A DNA stretch of 64,000 nucleotides from Marinobacter segnicrescens (GTDB taxonomy: Bacteria; Pseudomonadota; Gammaproteobacteria; Pseudomonadales; Oleiphilaceae), in contig NZ_FOHZ01000011.1 of assembly GCF_900111555.1 (NCBI RefSeq), positions 62,001 to 126,000 on the forward strand, read 5' to 3'. Numbering within the stretch: the stretch's first letter is position 1; every line of letters begins with the position of its first letter. This document shows positions 60,884 to 64,000 of the stretch, one piece after another. A program made the translations under genes and the position numbers. A model generated the notes under the pieces. It saw nothing but the letters and a program-made list of their open reading frames with translations. It did not search any database and was not told the DNA's origin.

Positions 60884-61074
60884 GACAGCCCCCTATAAGG
60901 ATCCATGGCTGAATCAACCGTCAGCATGACGGTAGCTGCCTGCCAGTCTAGCGAAGGAAAGGGGGGTCAAGGAGCGGCGCTAACAATGTTTAATAGTCCG
61001 GCCATGAAGACCAGCATACCTGCAGGCGCGCAGGCACCCGCAGGCCTGACTAAAAAACCATCAAATCCGGCGGG

Positions 61075-61758
61075 TTAACGCGCCAATAGTGCCTGTACCC
61101 AGCGGGGTACACCGACACTGGCGGGTTCACGAAATACCTGCGCCCGGGTCATGGCCGGCACCTCACCGGGGTCGATCACCGTGACCGGTACGTCAAAGTC
61201 TACCAGTTCCACCAGCCCGGCCGCCGGATAGACCAGGAGTGAGGTTCCGACAATCAGCAAATGATCGGCCAGCGGTACGATTTCTGCGGCCTTCTCGATC
61301 ATGGGAACGGCCTCACCAAACCACACCACATGGGGCCGCAGTTGCGTGCCCTGTTCGCAGGTGTCGCCAAGGTGGATTTCGTCGTAGCCCCGCTCGTAGA
61401 CCAGCTCGGGATTCTCAGAACTGCGAACCTTGGTGAGTTCGCCGTGAAGGTGAACCACATTGGTCGACCCCGCCCGTTCATGGAGGTCATCAACGTTCTG
61501 GGTAATCACTGTCACCCGGTGGGTCTGCTCCAGCTCGGCCAGGGCCCGGTGGGCCGCATTGGGTTCCACGTCCGCCAGCTGCCGCCGGCGCTGATTATAG
61601 AAATCGAGCACCAGTTCCGGGTTGCGGGCAAAGGCTTCCGGCGTGGCCACGTCTTCAATGCGATGACGCTCCCACAGGCCGCCGGCATCCCGGAAGGTGG
61701 AAAGGCCGCTTTCAGCGCTGATTCCGGCGCCGGTCAGAACAACCACATGATCTTTCAA
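61075..61758 (-). CDS. cobB: NAD-dependent protein deacylase (sirtuin)
   Basis: 227-residue sirtuin. NAD-binding motifs GAGISAESGLSTFRD and TQNVDDLHERAGS are present, with the catalytic H105 in HLHGEL and the FGE motif. The Y54-x-x-R57 pair marks the class III type, which prefers succinyl or other acidic acyl groups. The usual four zinc-binding cysteines are missing: only C134 lies in that region. It ends just before the downstream gene's end and follows the flavoprotein gene by one base. Confidence 0.92.
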   Translation of the reverse strand: MKDHVVVLTGAGISAESGLSTFRDAGGLWERHRIEDVATPEAFARNPELVLDFYNQRRRQLADVEPNAAHRALAELEQTHRVTVITQNVDDLHERAGSTNVVHLHGELTKVRSSENPELVYERGYDEIHLGDTCEQGTQLRPHVVWFGEAVPMIEKAAEIVPLADHLLIVGTSLLVYPAAGLVELVDFDVPVTVIDPGEVPAMTRAQVFREPASVGVPRWVQALLAR

Positions 61759-61759
61759 A

Positions 61760-63160
61760 TCAACCCCCGATATCGAATATCTTCCCGGGATTCATAATGC
61801 CATTGGGATCGAAAACCCGCTTGATACCGCGCAGATACTCGATTTCCACCGGGCTGCGGGTGTACTGCAAATAGTCTTTCTTCACCAGCCCCACCCCATG
61901 CTCGGCAGATACGCTGCCCCGGTGACGCTGTACAATATCGAACACCCACTTGTTCACCTGCTGGCACTTGTCGAAGAACTCTTCCTTCGCCATGTCCTCC
62001 GGCTTGAGGATATTCAGGTGCAGGTTGCCATCGCCGATATGGCCGAACCAGATAATCTCGAAGTCGGGATAGTGCTCGGTGACCACCTGATCGATCTCGG
62101 TGAGGAATTCCGGCACCCTCGAAACCACCACCGAAATATCATTCTTGTAAGGGGTGCGCGGCGCGATGGACTCCGAGATCCGCTCCCGCAGTTGCCACAG
62201 GTTGTTGGCCTGGGTTTCGCTCTGACTGATCACGCCATCGAGCACCCAGCCGTTCTCCACGCACTGCTCGAACAGGGCCATGGCATCTTCCATCACCTGG
62301 TCAGACACCGCCTCGAATTCCAGCAGCGCGTAGTAAGGCGCTTCGGCGGCAAACGGCGCCTGTACCTGGCCGTGGGCCAGTACGTGCTGCATGGCCTGGT
62401 GGGAGAAGAACTCGTAGGCGGTCAGATCGATGTTCTTGAGGAAGGTTTGCAGCACATCCATGGTGTTGGTCAGGTCGGCCAGGCCCAGAACCATCACGGT
62501 CAGGTTGGTGGGCTGACGGGTAAGCTTCATGGTCGCTTCGGTGATAAACCCGAGTGTACCCTCGGCACCGATAAACAGGTGACGCAGATCATAACCGGTG
62601 TTGTTCTTTTCCAGGTCGAGGTTCAGCTCGAGGATATCGCCCTTGCCGGTGACGACTTTCAGGCCAGCCACCCAGTCACGGCTCATGCCATAACGGATCA
62701 CCTTGATTCCGCCGGCATTGGTGGACAGGTTGCCCCCCAGCTGGCTGGAGCCGGCGGAGGCAAAGTCCACCGGATAGAAGAGGCCGTTATCCTCGGCGAA
62801 GGATTGCAGCTGTTCGGTGACCACGCCGGCCTGGCAACGCACGGTGCGGTCACTGGCGTTGAAGTCGAGGATCTGGTTCATGTTATCGAAGGCGACAACC
62901 ACCTCGCCATTGGCTGCGACGGCGCCGGCACTGAGGCCGGTGCGGCCACCGGAGGGCACCAGGGCAACCTGGTTCTCGTTGGCGAACTTCACAATGGCCT
63001 GCACCTGTTCGGTGGTTTTTGGCAGCAGGATCGCCAGTGGCCGGGGCGCGTACTGTTTCGTCCAGTCCTTGCCGTAGGCGTCCAGGTCGGCGGGATCGGT
63101 CAGCACCTTGCCGTCGTCCACCAGTTTTTTCAGGGCAGCGATAATCTGTTCCGGATTCAT
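61760..63160 (-). CDS. FAD-linked dehydrogenase, D-2-hydroxyglutarate dehydrogenase-like
   Basis: 466-residue flavoprotein of the GlcD/D-lactate dehydrogenase group. The PCMH-type FAD domain contains VPSGGRTGLSAGAV and GGNLSTNAGG. The C-terminal FAD-linked oxidase domain contains GHIGDGNLHLN and SAEHGVGLVKK. Location next to divergent serA matches the Pseudomonas D-2-hydroxyglutarate dehydrogenase, which I recall removes the 2-hydroxyglutarate made by SerA. That role is inferred from context. Confidence 0.85.
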   Translation of the reverse strand: MNPEQIIAALKKLVDDGKVLTDPADLDAYGKDWTKQYAPRPLAILLPKTTEQVQAIVKFANENQVALVPSGGRTGLSAGAVAANGEVVVAFDNMNQILDFNASDRTVRCQAGVVTEQLQSFAEDNGLFYPVDFASAGSSQLGGNLSTNAGGIKVIRYGMSRDWVAGLKVVTGKGDILELNLDLEKNNTGYDLRHLFIGAEGTLGFITEATMKLTRQPTNLTVMVLGLADLTNTMDVLQTFLKNIDLTAYEFFSHQAMQHVLAHGQVQAPFAAEAPYYALLEFEAVSDQVMEDAMALFEQCVENGWVLDGVISQSETQANNLWQLRERISESIAPRTPYKNDISVVVSRVPEFLTEIDQVVTEHYPDFEIIWFGHIGDGNLHLNILKPEDMAKEEFFDKCQQVNKWVFDIVQRHRGSVSAEHGVGLVKKDYLQYTRSPVEIEYLRGIKRVFDPNGIMNPGKIFDIGG

Positions 63161-63430
63161 GGTTTACAGGATCTCTCAAACGGGCCAGACAGGAGGCCGG
63201 AACACCGGAATGCCAGTTGACTCAGGTGAACGGGCCGGCTGTGAAAATCTGCGGTTATGGTATCATACCGCCCCTGTTCTGTGAGCCCGAGCCCGTACCG
63301 GCAACGGAAGGCCCGGCACCGGGGCTGTGCAGTGGTACCTGCACAACCGCGGACACAGGTATTTTCTGGTCCAGGGAGCCCGGAAATCCGGCGCTTCATA
63401 CCACGCAATAGAAGGTCTGGAAGCTTACCC
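63161..63430. promoter_or_regulatory. Divergent control region of the flavoprotein gene and serA
   Basis: 270 bases between divergent genes. A short palindrome GGTATCATACC (63259-63269) contains a TATCAT -10-like box that could serve serA; CTGTGA about 16 bases upstream is a weak -35. It might be an operator as well. No supported ORF. Confidence 0.35.
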
Positions 63431-64000
63431 ATGTCAGAAACGTCTCTTGAGAAGAGCAAGATCCGCATCCTGTTGCTCGAAGGTGTTCACCAGTCTGCAC
63501 TGGACACCCTGAACGCCGCGGGCTACACCAATATCGAATACCTGACCCACTCCCTCGGGGAAGAAGAGCTGATCGAGAAGATCGCCGACGCGCACTTTAT
63601 CGGCATCCGCTCCCGCACACAGCTCACGGAGAATGTATTCGAAGCCGCGAAAAAGCTGGTTGCGGTGGGCTGTTTCTGTATTGGTACCAACCAGGTCGAC
63701 CTGCAGGCGGCGACCCGTCGCGGCGTAGCCGTATTTAATGCGCCTTTCTCCAACACCCGCAGCGTGGCGGAACTGGTGCTGGCCCAGGCCATCCTGTTGC
63801 TGCGCGGCATCCCCGAAAAGAACGCCGAGGCACACCGGGGTGGCTGGCAGAAAACCGCGAAGAATAGCTACGAGATTCGCGGCAAGAAGCTGGGCATCAT
63901 TGGTTATGGCAACATCGGTACCCAGTTCTCGGTGCTGGCAGAGGGCCTGGGCATGGACGTCTATTTCTATGACGTGGTGTCCAAACTGCCCATCGGCAAC
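63431..64000 (+). CDS. serA: D-3-phosphoglycerate dehydrogenase SerA (3' end beyond window)
   Basis: First enzyme of serine synthesis. 190 residues are present; the rest is off the right edge. Starts MSETSLEKSKIRILLLEGVHQSALD. The substrate-binding domain includes IGIRSRTQLTE and AVGCFCIGTNQVDL, and the NAD fold begins with LGIIGYGNIGTQ. The C-terminal ACT domain is not visible. It is divergent from the D-2-hydroxyglutarate dehydrogenase-like gene; serB is at 41-42 kb. Confidence 0.94.
   Translation, partial: MSETSLEKSKIRILLLEGVHQSALDTLNAAGYTNIEYLTHSLGEEELIEKIADAHFIGIRSRTQLTENVFEAAKKLVAVGCFCIGTNQVDLQAATRRGVAVFNAPFSNTRSVAELVLAQAILLLRGIPEKNAEAHRGGWQKTAKNSYEIRGKKLGIIGYGNIGTQFSVLAEGLGMDVYFYDVVSKLPIGN

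Noticed and set aside
60980..61078. 30-codon plus-strand ORF opposite the end of the sirtuin gene region
   Set aside because: No ribosome-binding site; Ala/Pro/Gly-rich chance frame in a GC-rich gap.
61898..63220. 440-codon plus-strand frame
   Set aside because: Antisense to the FAD-linked dehydrogenase; no domain recognised.
1..64000. Prophage, transposon, CRISPR or defence island
   Set aside because: No integrase, transposase, phage structural gene, Cas gene or spaced repeats seen; gene order is core-like throughout.

Overview
This window is a stretch of gammaproteobacterial chromosome, high in GC and tightly packed. Gene content and order point to a Marinobacter-like marine bacterium. 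From memory, many blocks match Pseudomonas aeruginosa order: relA-rlmD-cysM-gacS; pdxJ-recO-era-rnc-DUF4845-lepB-lepA-mucD-mucC-mucB-mucA-algU-nadB; prfB-lysS; orn-rsgA-motB-motA-psd; fimW-fimX-serB-parC-parE; D-2-hydroxyglutarate dehydrogenase-serA. I see no rRNA, tRNA, CRISPR array, prophage or insertion sequence. The genus is an inference from gene order and protein character, not from a search.

Layout. 1-7.6 kb: relA (cut by the left edge), rlmD and cysM on the minus strand, divergent from the GacS/BarA hybrid kinase. 7.6-13.8 kb: the pdxJ to lepA cluster. 14-16.7 kb: a CHASE-PAS-GGDEF-EAL protein sitting between lepA and mucD. 16.9-21.4 kb: the envelope-stress operon algU-mucA-mucB-rseC-mucD, with an AlgU-type promoter upstream of algU. 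21.5-25.9 kb: nadB, sdhE, ygfX, ygfZ and an HDOD protein. 26-30 kb: ung, lysS, prfB (with its programmed frameshift) and orn. 30-35 kb: rsgA, motAB, psd. 34-37 kb: the EF-P beta-lysylation set epmA-efp / epmB. 37-50 kb: a FimW-like protein, a FimX-like degenerate GGDEF/EAL protein, serB-parC, a small membrane protein, yceI-cytochrome b561, an isolated micro-gene, an EAL-Cache protein and parE. 50-55.6 kb: a PrcB-domain lipoprotein paired with a subtilisin-like lipoprotein, a quinone oxidoreductase and a membrane-anchored BLUF photoreceptor. 55.7-60.9 kb: TRIC-type channel, NCS2 purine permease plus apt, FAH-family hydrolase, UbiB-family kinase and an unknown membrane protein. 61-64 kb: a sirtuin, a D-2-hydroxyglutarate dehydrogenase-like flavoprotein and serA (cut by the right edge).

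Most genes are housekeeping: translation and ribosome maturation, stringent response, DNA topology and repair, serine and cysteine synthesis. Overlaid on this is signalling for surface life: GacS, AlgU, three c-di-GMP proteins, motility stators and a blue-light sensor. The items most worth a second look are the ~110-nt micro-transcription unit at 46.74-46.88 kb, the dentilisin-like S8 protease/PrcB lipoprotein pair, the membrane-tethered BLUF protein, and the long imperfect palindrome at 25.9 kb.
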